Shown piece after piece: positions 25,397-34,032 of a stretch of 64,000 bases of DNA. Every line of letters starts with the position of its first letter. The stretch's first letter is position 1. The stretch comes from Clostridiales bacterium (GTDB lineage Bacteria; Bacillota; Clostridia; Oscillospirales; Oscillospiraceae), in NCBI GenBank assembly GCA_025757645.1, contig CP107216.1:1921501-1985500 (forward strand), given 5' to 3'. Below the pieces are notes generated by a model that was given only the letters and a program-made list of their open reading frames with translations, made no database searches and had not been told where the DNA came from. Both the position numbers and the translations under genes were made by a program.

Positions 25397-26657
25397 CGGT
25401 TTTTTCCTCCTTTCCGTCATCGGTAGGTGTATTTGCAAAAGCCCCGGCATTTTTCAGCGGGAGCATATTGCCGTTAATGAGGTACAAATCGCCGCCATCC
25501 TCTGCCGGGATACGGTCGAGGTTTTCCAACTCTCGGATGTCGTTGGCGGACATCCAGCCGTTCTGGCGGCCGATGGCGTACCCGTTCATGCGGCTCTGGT
25601 AATCGCCGCGAAGCAAGCCTTCCAGATTGAACTTCACAAAATACACAGCTTTTTCGTCCTTGGACAAAAGCGACCGCTGGATTGATTGCTCCCAGCGGAT
25701 GACCCAGGGGTCAAGGGTGTATTTCACAAACTCAAGGGACTGCTGCTCAATATTAGAAAAGCTCGATTTTTCCAGGTCGCCGACCATGTGGGGCGGAACT
25801 CGGAAAATTCGAGCAATTTCATTGATTTGGAATTTTCGTGTTTCGAGAAACTGTGCCTGCTCCGGCGAAATGCCGATTGGCGTATATTTCATACCTTCTT
25901 CCAGTACGGCAATCTTATTGGCGTTGCCGCTGCCGCCGAAGGTGGACTGCCAGCTTTCCCGCACACGCTGCGGGTCTTTGATCGTGCCGGGGTGTTCCAA
26001 CACACCGCCCGGTGCGGCACCGTTGGCGAAGAATTTCGCGCCATACTCCTCACAGGCGATAGCCATGCCGATGGCATTCTTCGCCATAGCGATGGGACTG
26101 TAGCCCACTAGCCCGTCAAAACCCAGACCGGGGATATGCAGCACATCCGTGGGCTGAAGCGTTACGGCGAATTCTTTATCCTTGATGGCTTCATCCGACC
26201 CTCGGTAATAGGTATAGTACAGCCGCCCACTCTCGTCTCTGTCCACCGACATCCTGTTCGGCATAAGCGGGTACAGAGCCACGATCTCGTTCTTACCATT
26301 GTGGATGATCTGCGCATAGGCGTTGCCCCAGAGGAGCAGGTGCGTCATGAGGGTTTCGCGGAACACAAAGGAACTCATCTCCGGGTTCGGCTCATCGTGG
26401 AGTAGCCGATACAACGGATGGTCGTGAGCCATAGCCTTGCCGCCGCTGTCCGTGTATTTGTATAGATGAAGCGGCAGTCCTGCGACAGCTTCCGACAGAA
26501 TGCGGACACAGGAATACACGGCAGTCATCTGCATAGCAGAGCGCTCAGTCACTGTTTTGCCAGAAGTTGTGCCGCCGAAGAAGAAGCTGTACCCGCTGCC
26601 GGATGTCCGGTTTTGGGGCTTGTCACGAGATTTGAATAAGCCAGAAAAGATGCCCAT
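25305..26657 (-). CDS. HK97-type portal protein
   Basis: A 450-residue portal protein. Family motifs include SAVYSCVRILSEAVAGLPLH-like text (here TAVYSCVRILSEAVAG), GNAYAQIIHNGKNEIVALYP, DVLHIPGLGFDGLVGYSPI and the EIARIFRVPPHMVGD box. It forms the dodecameric DNA channel of the head. The MGIFSGLFKSRDK start at 26657 follows GTGAGG; the open frame to 26819 runs into the divergent gene's promoter and is not used. Confidence 0.93.
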   Translation of the reverse strand: MGIFSGLFKSRDKPQNRTSGSGYSFFFGGTTSGKTVTERSAMQMTAVYSCVRILSEAVAGLPLHLYKYTDSGGKAMAHDHPLYRLLHDEPNPEMSSFVFRETLMTHLLLWGNAYAQIIHNGKNEIVALYPLMPNRMSVDRDESGRLYYTYYRGSDEAIKDKEFAVTLQPTDVLHIPGLGFDGLVGYSPIAMAKNAIGMAIACEEYGAKFFANGAAPGGVLEHPGTIKDPQRVRESWQSTFGGSGNANKIAVLEEGMKYTPIGISPEQAQFLETRKFQINEIARIFRVPPHMVGDLEKSSFSNIEQQSLEFVKYTLDPWVIRWEQSIQRSLLSKDEKAVYFVKFNLEGLLRGDYQSRMNGYAIGRQNGWMSANDIRELENLDRIPAEDGGDLYLINGNMLPLKNAGAFANTPTDDGKEEKTDEEILELEEPDGDSGKDAVPERNHRRAKLV

Positions 26658-26700
26658 TGACTTGACCTCACTTTCTTTTTGTTTTTGGATATTCACATAC

Positions 26701-26729
26701 TTGACAGAGCGAGAAGAAAGATGTATCCT
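26701..26729 (+). promoter_or_regulatory. Promoter of the RHH/zinc-ribbon moron
   Basis: A consensus TTGACA, a 17-bp spacer and TATCCT. It faces right, against the structural operon. Confidence 0.75.
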
Positions 26730-26777
26730 TTGATTACAGAATTTCTGGATATCCATTAAAGCGAAGGAGATGATTAA

Positions 26778-27704
26778 ATGCTTGGTAGGCCCAAAAAGAG
26801 AGACAGTCGTGAAAAGCAATACCGTGTCCGTCTCAATGATAAAGAAGATGAAATGCTTGCTTTTTCCAGCAATGCGACTGGCGTTCCCAAGTCTGAAATC
26901 TTTAGAAAAGCTCTGCTGGAGTACTGCGAAAAGGTAAAACTCCGGCAGGCAGCAGAAGAAATTGGGGATGACACATCGTGGGAAGATGACCGCATTAGTC
27001 TACAACGTGTTGTTGAATGCCCCTATTGCAAAGCAAAAAATCGCATCGACTTGGAGGATGAAGGAACTGTTTCCACTTCCGAACGGCAGATGGGCGATGA
27101 GGTAATTTACGAATTTGAGAATATAGAGTGTCAGTGCCATAGCTGCGGACGATCCTTCGCAGTGTCTGGATATATTAGTGAGTACCCCATTGGGGCATTC
27201 AACGCTGAGAGTCTTCATGTGACACCTATTGAACCTTTGCCAGATGAAACAACTCACACTGTTGTTTGCCGCGACTGTGGTGCAGTGCTTGAGCCGGGTA
27301 CAAAACAGAAGCTCTGCCCCGATTGCCGTGAAAAGCGCAAAGCCAAGTGGATGGAGCGCCTTAAGGATGGGGCAAAAATTGTTGGCATTATCGGTGTAGC
27401 GGTGGGCGCTGCATACTTGGCTACAAAGGGAACCAGCGACTCTGATGAATCGACAGATGACTTTGAGCCGGAATCCCTGGGTGATGATTCTTGTCGTAAA
27501 TTCAAACTCCTTATGAAATACCCCGATGGTACCGAGGAGGAAGAGGATGAACTCTTCGATTCCGAAGAGGAGGCAAAAGAGTACGGGGACTACATGATCT
27601 CCTGTTCACGGGAAGGTGCGGAGACACTTTATATGTCTAACCCAGGTGACTACCCTTTGGAGGATTATGAAGACCCCGATTATGAAGTGATCGAAACGGA
27701 GTGA
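26778..27704 (+). CDS. RHH, zinc-ribbon and single-membrane-helix protein (moron)
   Basis: A 308-residue protein that I do not recognise as one named family. Residues 1-60 look like a ribbon-helix-helix DNA-binding domain (YRVRLNDKEDEMLAFSSNAT, then KSEIFRKALLEYCEK). A zinc ribbon follows (CPYCKAKN ... CQCHSCGRSFAV), then a second one (CRDCGAVLEPGTKQKLCPDC). One transmembrane helix (IVGIIGVAVGAAYLA, about 203-217) leads to a very acidic 85-residue tail (EEEEDELFDSEEEAKEYGDY). It has its own promoter and a GAAGGAGAT ribosome site. It lies on the opposite strand between the portal and large terminase genes, an unusual site for a moron. A lysogen-expressed membrane-tethered regulator or exclusion factor is conceivable. 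Confidence 0.78.
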   Translation: MLGRPKKRDSREKQYRVRLNDKEDEMLAFSSNATGVPKSEIFRKALLEYCEKVKLRQAAEEIGDDTSWEDDRISLQRVVECPYCKAKNRIDLEDEGTVSTSERQMGDEVIYEFENIECQCHSCGRSFAVSGYISEYPIGAFNAESLHVTPIEPLPDETTHTVVCRDCGAVLEPGTKQKLCPDCREKRKAKWMERLKDGAKIVGIIGVAVGAAYLATKGTSDSDESTDDFEPESLGDDSCRKFKLLMKYPDGTEEEEDELFDSEEEAKEYGDYMISCSREGAETLYMSNPGDYPLEDYEDPDYEVIETE

Positions 27705-27889
27705 TTAACAATATTGGTACTTTGTATCAATTACGCCTGTGACTGGGTTCAAATAACAAATATGGGGTGCCGGTATACCTGCCCAATGAAGGAAATCGCT
27801 GGTGAGCTGTACTCCCGTTTTAAGAACCAGTGGCATCGAGTATGGGAGTACACCTCAGAACTGACATCAGAATTTCGCTAACAGGCAAT
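27705..27889. other. Gap between the moron and the terminase gene with an inverted repeat
   Basis: No supported gene. GTACTCCC and GGGAGTAC form an 8-bp inverted repeat about 27 bases apart (around 27810-27855), possibly a weak terminator where the two converging genes meet. Confidence 0.4.
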
Positions 27890-29500
27890 TTATAAAAACA
27901 GCAGCCCTCTGCTGTCATAGACCGACTCGATAGTGTCGTTGCCGCATCGGATGGCCCGATCAAGGGCCATAACGGTGGCAACGGCACCATCGATTTTCTC
28001 CGTAGATTTCTCCTTGTCCGGTTTGATATTGCCAGCAGGGTCGGTGCGGATGAAGATGTTGTCCATCATCCAGCGTAGAACGGGGTGCCCTCCGTGAGCG
28101 ATTTTCTGCTCCAGCACCAACTTCATCAGCTCCTTAGTGGGCGGGGACATATCCTTGAACCCCTGTCCGAAAGGAACAACCGTGAAGCCCATGCCTTCCA
28201 GGTTCTGCACCATCTGCACAGCACCCCAGCGGTCGAAGGCAATCTCCCGAATGTTGAAACGCTCACCCAGGCTTTCGATAAATTTCTCAATGTAGCCGTA
28301 GTGAACGACATTGCCCTCGGTGGTCTGCAGATATCCCTGCCGCTCCCACACATCGTATGGCACATGGTCACGCCGGACTCGCAGGTCGAGGTTGTCCTCC
28401 GGTATCCAGAAGTACGGCAGGATGACGTACTTGTCATTCTCATCTTCTGGCGGAAACACCAGAACGAACGCCGTAATGTCCGTTGTGGACGAAAGGTCCA
28501 GACCGCCGTAGCAGATGCGACCTTCCAGATCATCCTCGTTGACGGCGAACTCGCATTTGTCCCACTTGTCCATCGGCATCCAGCGAATTGCCTGTTTGAC
28601 CCACTGGTTGAGTCTCAGCTGTCGGAAGGAGTTCTCCTCGCCGGGGTTCTGCTTTGCCGACTCGCAGGCGTCTTTGACCTTGTCGATGCCAACCGTGATG
28701 CCGAGAGAGGGATTGGCTTTCTTCCAGACCTTCGGGTCCGTCCAATCGTCCGATTCCTCCGCACCGTAGATGACGGGATAGAAGGTGTGGTCGATCTTTC
28801 GACCCTCGATGATATCTTTTGCTTTCTGGTGAATCTCATAGCAGATGGATTTCGTATCGTTGCCGGCCGTGGTGATGAGGAAATACAGCGGCTGCATACG
28901 GGCATCGCCGGAGCCTTTGGTCATAACATCGAAGAGCTTGCGGTTGGGCTGGGTGTGCAACTCATCGAACACCACGCCGTGGGTATTAAATCCGTGTTTG
29001 TTGCCCACATCGGCAGAAAGCACTTGATAGATACTGCCTGTTGGCTGGTAAATGAGCCTCTTCTGGGAATCCAGTATCTTGACCCGCTTTGAAAGCGCAG
29101 GACACATCCGCACCATATCTGCTGCTACGTTGAAAACGATGGACGCCTGCTGACGGTCGGCAGCGCATCCGTAGACCTCGGCTCGTTCCTCTCCGTCACC
29201 GCAGGTGAGCAGAAGCGCCACCGCAGCAGCAAGCTCGGACTTGCCCTGCTTTTTCGGAATCTCGATGTAGGCAGTATTGAACTGCCGATAGCCGTTGGGC
29301 TTGAGAACACCGAAGATGTCCCGAATGATCTGTTCCTGCCAGTCAATAAGCTCGAAAGGCTTTCTCGCCCAGGTGCCCTTGGTGTGGCAGAGGCTCTCGA
29401 TGAACATGACGGCGTAATCCGCAGCGTCCGTATCATAGTGGGAAGTTTTCTCCATGAACCTTGTGGGCTTATATGTTTTCAGTTTTCTCGTAGAGACCAC
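27890..29500 (-). CDS. Terminase large subunit
   Basis: A 536-residue packaging motor. The ATPase domain has Walker A IPKKQGKSELAAAVAL, Walker B GVVFDELHTQ and a motif III TTAGND. The C-terminal nuclease has its acidic residues in GGLDLSSTTDIT, FDRWGAVQ and KIDGAVATVMALDRA. It is of the HK97/T4-like 'TerL, Terminase_1' type found with P27-type small subunits and HNH genes in cos phages. It is separated from the small subunit by 3.6 kb of accessory genes. Confidence 0.95.
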   Translation of the reverse strand: MVSTRKLKTYKPTRFMEKTSHYDTDAADYAVMFIESLCHTKGTWARKPFELIDWQEQIIRDIFGVLKPNGYRQFNTAYIEIPKKQGKSELAAAVALLLTCGDGEERAEVYGCAADRQQASIVFNVAADMVRMCPALSKRVKILDSQKRLIYQPTGSIYQVLSADVGNKHGFNTHGVVFDELHTQPNRKLFDVMTKGSGDARMQPLYFLITTAGNDTKSICYEIHQKAKDIIEGRKIDHTFYPVIYGAEESDDWTDPKVWKKANPSLGITVGIDKVKDACESAKQNPGEENSFRQLRLNQWVKQAIRWMPMDKWDKCEFAVNEDDLEGRICYGGLDLSSTTDITAFVLVFPPEDENDKYVILPYFWIPEDNLDLRVRRDHVPYDVWERQGYLQTTEGNVVHYGYIEKFIESLGERFNIREIAFDRWGAVQMVQNLEGMGFTVVPFGQGFKDMSPPTKELMKLVLEQKIAHGGHPVLRWMMDNIFIRTDPAGNIKPDKEKSTEKIDGAVATVMALDRAIRCGNDTIESVYDSRGLLFL

Positions 29501-29591
29501 CTCCTGGGCATAAAAAATACAGCCCTGTGGCTGTTTCGGAATATACGAGAGAAAGAGCCTTTCGGCTCAGCCTCTTTATGGAATTATTGGG

Positions 29592-29819
29592 TTACCAGTT
29601 CTCGCTGTGGAGCAGAAGCTCCAGCGCAAGCTGCGTGTTCTCATCGGCGGGTTCGATGTCCCAACCTCTGTCGTAGTTGCAGACGATGTATCCGTTGCGC
29701 TTGAACATTAGCTTGGAAATGCGTCCGCCGTCGATGCCCCACTCGGAACCTTTGTCGTACTGCTTCATCCAGTAGTGAAAAACCTCGCCGTTAACTCTGA
29801 TGCTGCCTTCTTTCCACAT
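29592..29819 (-). CDS. Small phage protein (DUF7678-like)
   Basis: A 75-residue protein, MWKEGSIRVNGEVFHYWMKQ onward, with a WGIDGGRISKLMFKRNG core. Similar small proteins accompany terminase genes in many Firmicutes prophages; I associate it with DUF7678 from memory. The ATG at 29819 has an ACGGAGG site. Function unknown. Confidence 0.75.
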   Translation of the reverse strand: MWKEGSIRVNGEVFHYWMKQYDKGSEWGIDGGRISKLMFKRNGYIVCNYDRGWDIEPADENTQLALELLLHSENW

Positions 29820-29934
29820 AACTGTGTACCTCCGTTTGTTTTGTTGTGAGTGTATATTACCTCTGAAGTACGGATATAGCCAGTTACATCGGAGATATAT
29901 ACTACACAATCATTGGGGGTGGAAACTGTGTATA

Positions 29935-30114
29935 TTACAGCGGTTCTCCCGTGAGGATGAAATGCACATACTCGCTGCGGTGTTCTTCGAGGAATACCAC
30001 CAGTTCGTAAAACCGCATCTCATTGGCAATGTACTGTACCATCAGCACATCAAACATATTAGTGCATCCGGTCTTGCGGACGGTAAGAATCTGCTCTCGG
30101 ATTTTCTCATTCAT
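29935..30114 (-). CDS. Small phage protein (DUF5049-like), 59 aa
   Basis: Begins MNEKIREQILTVRKTGCTNM and contains FDVLMVQYIANEMRFYELVV, a helical pattern I associate with DUF5049 phage proteins. The start overlaps the end of the following DUF4314-like gene by 8 bp, and GGAGGTGCG lies upstream. Function unknown; it is always near terminase genes in related phages as far as I recall. Confidence 0.78.
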   Translation of the reverse strand: MNEKIREQILTVRKTGCTNMFDVLMVQYIANEMRFYELVVFLEEHRSEYVHFILTGEPL

Positions 30115-30334
30115 TGTCGCACCTCCGGCAGATGTCCTCGCCGTAAGCCACGCTTAAGCCGCAGCCGTTATCCCAAGCAACCATGATGCTGCCGATATCG
30201 TCCACACCTCGCACGGTGCCTTTCGTGCCGACAGGCGGTGCCTGGGGATCGTCCATCCGAACAAGCTCTACACGGCTGCCGACCGGATATTCCTTGCGAA
30301 TACGCTCGACCGTTTCCTTACTTGGAAATCTCAT
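30107..30334 (-). CDS. Small phage protein (DUF4314-like)
   Basis: A 75-residue protein. It starts MRFPSKETVERIRKEYPVGS and has an SH3-like core, RVELVRMDDPQAPPVGTKGT then GSIMVAWDNGCGLSVAYGED. This matches what I recall of DUF4314. It overlaps its neighbours on both sides, consistent with one operon. Confidence 0.82.
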   Translation of the reverse strand: MRFPSKETVERIRKEYPVGSRVELVRMDDPQAPPVGTKGTVRGVDDIGSIMVAWDNGCGLSVAYGEDICRRCDNE

Positions 30335-30995
30335 GTTCTGTACCTCCGTTTTTGAAAGCTGAAGAGCCGGACAGGTTCTTCAGCAGGATTTTTCGAGCGG
30401 CCTTGTATTCCGCGCCGATGAAGCCCAACCGAAGTAGAAAGCACCGAAACGCATATTTCTCGTTGCCGGTGGGCTTCTCGGTGGAAGTTACACGCTTTTG
30501 CGTCCGCGCCATTTCGCACAGCTTGCAAATGAAGGTGTCGTAGGCGTTCATCTCGTCCGGGGTGGGAATCGCCGGGAACCAAGGGAAGGATACCTTCGTG
30601 TCGGTAACTTCCAATGGCAGGTCAGCGACTCCGAGGGCTTTCTTGATAAGACTTCCCTTGGCTGTGATGAGTGCCTTGAGATTTTCCAGATTGCTGTCGG
30701 TGAACAGGCTCTTCGGCATGGAAACGCAGACGGCGCAAGGCTCGTCCTCATCCTCGGTGTGGCTCTGGTCGATGTCAAAGCCCTCATCGTAGATATGCTC
30801 AAGCAATCTTTCAATGACCTCGCTGTCGGCATGGTCGTCAAAGGAAAGGCTGCCGTTTCGGTCGATGGTGAAGCAGTCCACCTGGTAGGCGCAGGACGGA
30901 ACCCCCAGGTACTTGGCTTCACAGCCGAGCCACTGTGCGATGGTCTGTACCAGCCGCTTGCGTTCCGCACCCTGGGCGTTAATTGTAATCGTCAT
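30318..30995 (-). CDS. Conserved phage protein, often labelled 'virulence protein'
   Basis: A 225-residue protein. The N-terminal part (MTITINAQGAERKRLVQTIA, LGVPSCAYQVDCFTIDRNGS) and the acidic middle (DIDQSHTEDEDEPCAVCVSM) occur in phages of this type. The name 'virulence protein' in databases is historical and unsupported. The C-terminal half is helical and positively charged. Position between terminase-associated genes suggests a role in packaging or DNA handling, which is unproven. Confidence 0.72.
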   Translation of the reverse strand: MTITINAQGAERKRLVQTIAQWLGCEAKYLGVPSCAYQVDCFTIDRNGSLSFDDHADSEVIERLLEHIYDEGFDIDQSHTEDEDEPCAVCVSMPKSLFTDSNLENLKALITAKGSLIKKALGVADLPLEVTDTKVSFPWFPAIPTPDEMNAYDTFICKLCEMARTQKRVTSTEKPTGNEKYAFRCFLLRLGFIGAEYKAARKILLKNLSGSSAFKNGGTEHEISK

Positions 30996-31125
30996 TTAAG
31001 TGACCTCCTTGATTTTTGGTAGTCACATATTCGCTCTGAACGCTCTGAATAGCAAGGCTCAGATGAGGAGAATGATGTAGATTTATTCGTCGCGGGACTG
31101 TGCAGACCACACAATGCTGTGCGCG

Positions 31126-32364
31126 TCATTCGTCATGGGGCGCTACCTCGCTATACTTGTATTCCTTGCCGTCACGCAGAACGCTGACCTTTTCATCCGA
31201 GCCGACCTGCTCGATGTACCGTTTTACGATGACGTCGCAGAACTTCTCATCCAGTTCGATGGCATAGCAGATGCGGTCGGTCTGCTCACAGGCAATGAGC
31301 GTAGAACCGGAGCCGCCGAAGGGGTCGAGCACCACGGAGTTTGTCATAGAGCTGTTCTGAATGGGATAGGCAAGCAGCGGAATTGGCTTCATGGTAGGAT
31401 GGTCGCCGTTTTTCTTGGGCTTGTCGAACTCCCAGATGGTGGGCTCTTTGCGCCCGGTGTACCACTGGTGCTTGCCTTTCTTCTTCCAGCCGTAGAGGCA
31501 CGGCTCGTGCTGCCACTGGTACGGAGAGCGTCCCAGCACCAGGGACTGCTTCTTCCAGATACAGCAGCCGGAAAGATAGAACCCAGCAGCGTCAAAAGCC
31601 TTTCGGAAGTTCAGCCCCTCAGTGTCGGCGTGGAACACATAGATGGAGGCATCGTCCGCCATGACCTTCTCCATATTGGAAAAGGCATCGAAGAGGAAGT
31701 CGAAAAACTTCTCCGATGCCATGTTGTCGTTTTTGATTTTCCCGGCACTGCCCTCGTAGTTCACATTGTAGGGCGGGTCGGTAATAACGAGGTTCGCCTT
31801 GCGGCCGTCCATGAGTGCGGTGTAGGTTTCCTCTTTTGTACTGTCGCCGCAGATGAGCCGGTGCCGTCCCAGCGTCCAGATGTCGCCGGACTTCGTGAAG
31901 GTCAACTTTTGCAGCTCGGCATCCACATCAAAATCATCCTCTTGGATGTCCTTACCGTCGTCAAACAGCTTTGACAGTTCTTTCTCGTCAAAGCCGGTGA
32001 GGAGCGGGTCAAAGTCCGCCGCCTGTAAGGACTCGATCTCCACACGCAGAAGCGCTTCGTCCCATCCGGCATCCATCGCCATGCGGTTGTCGGCAATGAT
32101 GTAGGCTTTCTTCTGGGCTTCGGTGAGGTGGTCGGCAAAGACGCACGGCACCTCGGCGATGCCTTCCTCCTTGGCGGCAAGAATACGACCGTGACCGGCA
32201 ATAACGCTATAGTCACGGTCGATGATGACAGGATTGATAAAACCGAACTCACGGAGCGAGGAGCAGAGTTTGTTGATCTGCTCCGGCGAATGGGTACGGG
32301 CGTTATTGACATAGGGAACCAGCTTCGTGATAGGTACGAGCTGCATCTCGGTCGTTGTTTTCAT
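31126..32364 (-). CDS. ParB-fused DNA methyltransferase
   Basis: A 412-residue protein with two parts. Residues 1-100 are a ParB/Spo0J-like N-terminal domain (LVPYVNNARTHSPEQINKL, GFINPVIIDRDYSVIAGHGR). Residues 150-400 form a DNA amino-methyltransferase with catalytic TDPPYNVNYEG and AdoMet-binding DPFGGSGST after it (beta class, adenine or N4-cytosine). The ATG at 32364 overlaps the stop of the metK-like gene (TAATG); the longer start lies inside that gene. It probably modifies phage DNA to evade host restriction, a pointed role beside a type I system. AdoMet would come from the upstream metK-like gene. Confidence 0.92.
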   Translation of the reverse strand: MKTTTEMQLVPITKLVPYVNNARTHSPEQINKLCSSLREFGFINPVIIDRDYSVIAGHGRILAAKEEGIAEVPCVFADHLTEAQKKAYIIADNRMAMDAGWDEALLRVEIESLQAADFDPLLTGFDEKELSKLFDDGKDIQEDDFDVDAELQKLTFTKSGDIWTLGRHRLICGDSTKEETYTALMDGRKANLVITDPPYNVNYEGSAGKIKNDNMASEKFFDFLFDAFSNMEKVMADDASIYVFHADTEGLNFRKAFDAAGFYLSGCCIWKKQSLVLGRSPYQWQHEPCLYGWKKKGKHQWYTGRKEPTIWEFDKPKKNGDHPTMKPIPLLAYPIQNSSMTNSVVLDPFGGSGSTLIACEQTDRICYAIELDEKFCDVIVKRYIEQVGSDEKVSVLRDGKEYKYSEVAPHDE

Positions 32365-33146
32365 TAGACCAGCCCCCATTCCGCAAATTTCTCGAAGCCG
32401 CCGACCGAGTGGATGTAGTTTCGGGCGATCTCCACGATTTCGGCGTAGGGTCTGCCGTCCACGGCATCGTCCCCAATAGCGCAGCAGAGTGTCACGGGCT
32501 TGCCGGTTTCCTGGGCTTTGAGAAAAGCATAGATGTTGACAGACACATCTGCCTTGGATAGATCCTTACCGTGCAGACCGCCGCCTGTCACCGAGTCGGC
32601 CATATCCGAACCGAGCTTACGGTTGGCAACGCCGGTGTCCACATCGATGCCGCCCGTCCAATCGCCGAGCGGGTTGATCTCCGCATCGGGATAAATCTCG
32701 CGCAGATGCTGTGTCTCGGCATTGCTCTGACAGAGGATGAGCCGGTCGCCATCCAGGATGTACTTGCCGTCATTTGGATACACGGAGAAAATGTTCCGTG
32801 CGATCTGCGACAGCATTTTCTGCTCTTCAGTCACGGGCATTCCCTTGAAGATGCCGTTATCGCCACAGCGGACGCCGTCTGCCTGGTTATCGGCAAGGTG
32901 ACCGTCCTGTGGCACTTCCACATAGTCCACGGTGAGATTTCCGGCAATGCGGTGAACGGCAGCGGTGACACCCGCCTTGTCCAGAGAAACAGAAGTTTCC
33001 GCAATGATGTGGCACACACCGTGGCCGATGAGGACTTCAACAGCGATGCGGGGATTTTCTGCTTTCTTGTATGCCAGGTCAACGAGCGCACCGGCAATTC
33101 TGTCTGCCACCTTATCCGGGTGGCACGGATTTACTTTTTCAAACAT
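32364..33146 (-). CDS. Short phage S-adenosylmethionine synthetase
   Basis: A 260-residue MetK homologue. It makes AdoMet from methionine and ATP. Conserved pieces are CHPDKVADRIAGALVDL, GDNGIFKGM and TGGGLHGKDLSKADVSVN, the latter being the phosphate-binding C-terminal box. Cellular MetK is about 380-400 residues, so about a third of the length is missing, mostly between the first and last domains. The start at 33146 follows AAAGGGG. The order MetK then methyltransferase, with overlapping stop and start, implies that the pair works together. Confidence 0.87.
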   Translation of the reverse strand: MFEKVNPCHPDKVADRIAGALVDLAYKKAENPRIAVEVLIGHGVCHIIAETSVSLDKAGVTAAVHRIAGNLTVDYVEVPQDGHLADNQADGVRCGDNGIFKGMPVTEEQKMLSQIARNIFSVYPNDGKYILDGDRLILCQSNAETQHLREIYPDAEINPLGDWTGGIDVDTGVANRKLGSDMADSVTGGGLHGKDLSKADVSVNIYAFLKAQETGKPVTLCCAIGDDAVDGRPYAEIVEIARNYIHSVGGFEKFAEWGLV

Positions 33147-33150
33147 GGTG

Positions 33151-33699
33151 TTACCCCTTTCTCGCACGGAGCAGGCGTTCCATAAGGTCATCCTGCGGCG
33201 TAGACTCGCCGTATTCCGTGCTGCAGTTTTCTTTCACGATCTGGAAGATCTCATTCCAGAGCCGAACCGCCTGGTTCATGTAGTTGATGCCGATGTTAAT
33301 AAACGGAGACGGGATCGGCTTTCCCGTGGTGGGGTGCTTGGAGAGGAAACCCATGCGGTTGGTCATTTCCTCGCACTGCACCCAGCGGGCGGAACACATG
33401 GCATAGCGCTCCAATAGCTGCGGCGACACCTTTGCGGCACAGCCGATGCCTTTGAGCCACTGCCAGGTTTCCGTGTAAATTTCCTGCGCCTGCAGGACTC
33501 TGCCGTCCCGCTGCTCGGCGGAAAGAAAATCATGGGGCTTCGGCATGACAACACCCTCGACTTCGGGAATATCCAGCACTTCAAGTTTTCTGCCGCCGGG
33601 ATTACCGCTTTCGGCTTTGTCCTTGACTGCGGATTTCTTCCTTCCCGCACCGGGTCTTGCGCCGCCGCGCCCTCCCGTGTTATTCGATTTTGTGGGCAT
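33151..33699 (-). CDS. Terminase small subunit (P27 family)
   Basis: A 182-residue DNA-recognition subunit. The basic GGRGGARPGAGRKK leader and the TETWQWLKGIGCAAKVSPQL helix are typical of P27-type small terminases. It would bind cos and hand DNA to TerL. AGGGAGGTG precedes the ATG. Confidence 0.9.
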   Translation of the reverse strand: MPTKSNNTGGRGGARPGAGRKKSAVKDKAESGNPGGRKLEVLDIPEVEGVVMPKPHDFLSAEQRDGRVLQAQEIYTETWQWLKGIGCAAKVSPQLLERYAMCSARWVQCEEMTNRMGFLSKHPTTGKPIPSPFINIGINYMNQAVRLWNEIFQIVKENCSTEYGESTPQDDLMERLLRARKG

Positions 33700-33744
33700 C
33701 CGAGTTCACCTCCCTTAATTACCCTTTTGATTTCGCCTTTTTCG

Positions 33745-33812
33745 CACACGTGACCCCGGGCCGTTGCCCGACCGAGAGGGCCGTAGAGATTTGACCGCCC
33801 CTACCGCAAACA
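33745..33812. other. Candidate cos / packaging region
   Basis: A GC-rich stretch between HNH and the small terminase gene, with dyads such as CCGGGCCGTTGCCCGACCG followed by AGATTTGACCGCCCC. HNH-TerS-TerL phages usually carry cos here. This is inference from position and symmetry only. Confidence 0.35.
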
Positions 33813-33813
33813 A

Positions 33814-33842
33814 TTGCATTTTCGTAAAATCTGTGTTATAGT
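33814..33842 (+). promoter_or_regulatory. Extended -10 promoter of the tRNA-like unit
   Basis: TTGCAT, a 17-bp spacer and TATAGT with a TG one base before the -10 hexamer. It faces away from the late operon and has the same hexamer design as 2437-2465. Confidence 0.68.
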
Positions 33843-33975
33843 GAATTCGTTCCAATTGTTGGTTATGGTGACAAGCATTTTTCTACTCAACGGAATCCCA
33901 GTCAACACAGTTTCGCTCTTCCTTGCACTGGTTCAAACACTGATTGCAATGAGAAGTCTAAAGGAGGAACTTGAG

Positions 33976-34032
33976 ATGGTAAACGGATATAACACGGTGG
34001 TATGCGGCGCGCACGGGGCGGCCTGTTTGTAG
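33976..34032 (+). CDS. Possible 18-aa peptide in the tRNA-like transcript
   Basis: ATG preceded by AAGGAGGAACTTGAG, an ideal ribosome site. The peptide is MVNGYNTVVCGAHGAACL. Its last six codons overlap the 5' arm of the tRNA-like structure, so translation and RNA folding would compete. It could be a leader peptide or chance; the ribosome site is the main support. Confidence 0.4.
   Translation: MVNGYNTVVCGAHGAACL

Noticed and set aside
28085..29092. 335-codon plus-strand frame opposite the large terminase gene
   Set aside because: A long antisense shadow of a well-supported gene, with no ribosome site or known domain.
33814..34032. 72-codon plus-strand frame over the tRNA-like unit
   Set aside because: Its first codon lies inside the -35 box and no ribosome site precedes it; only the 18-codon end has a good ribosome site.
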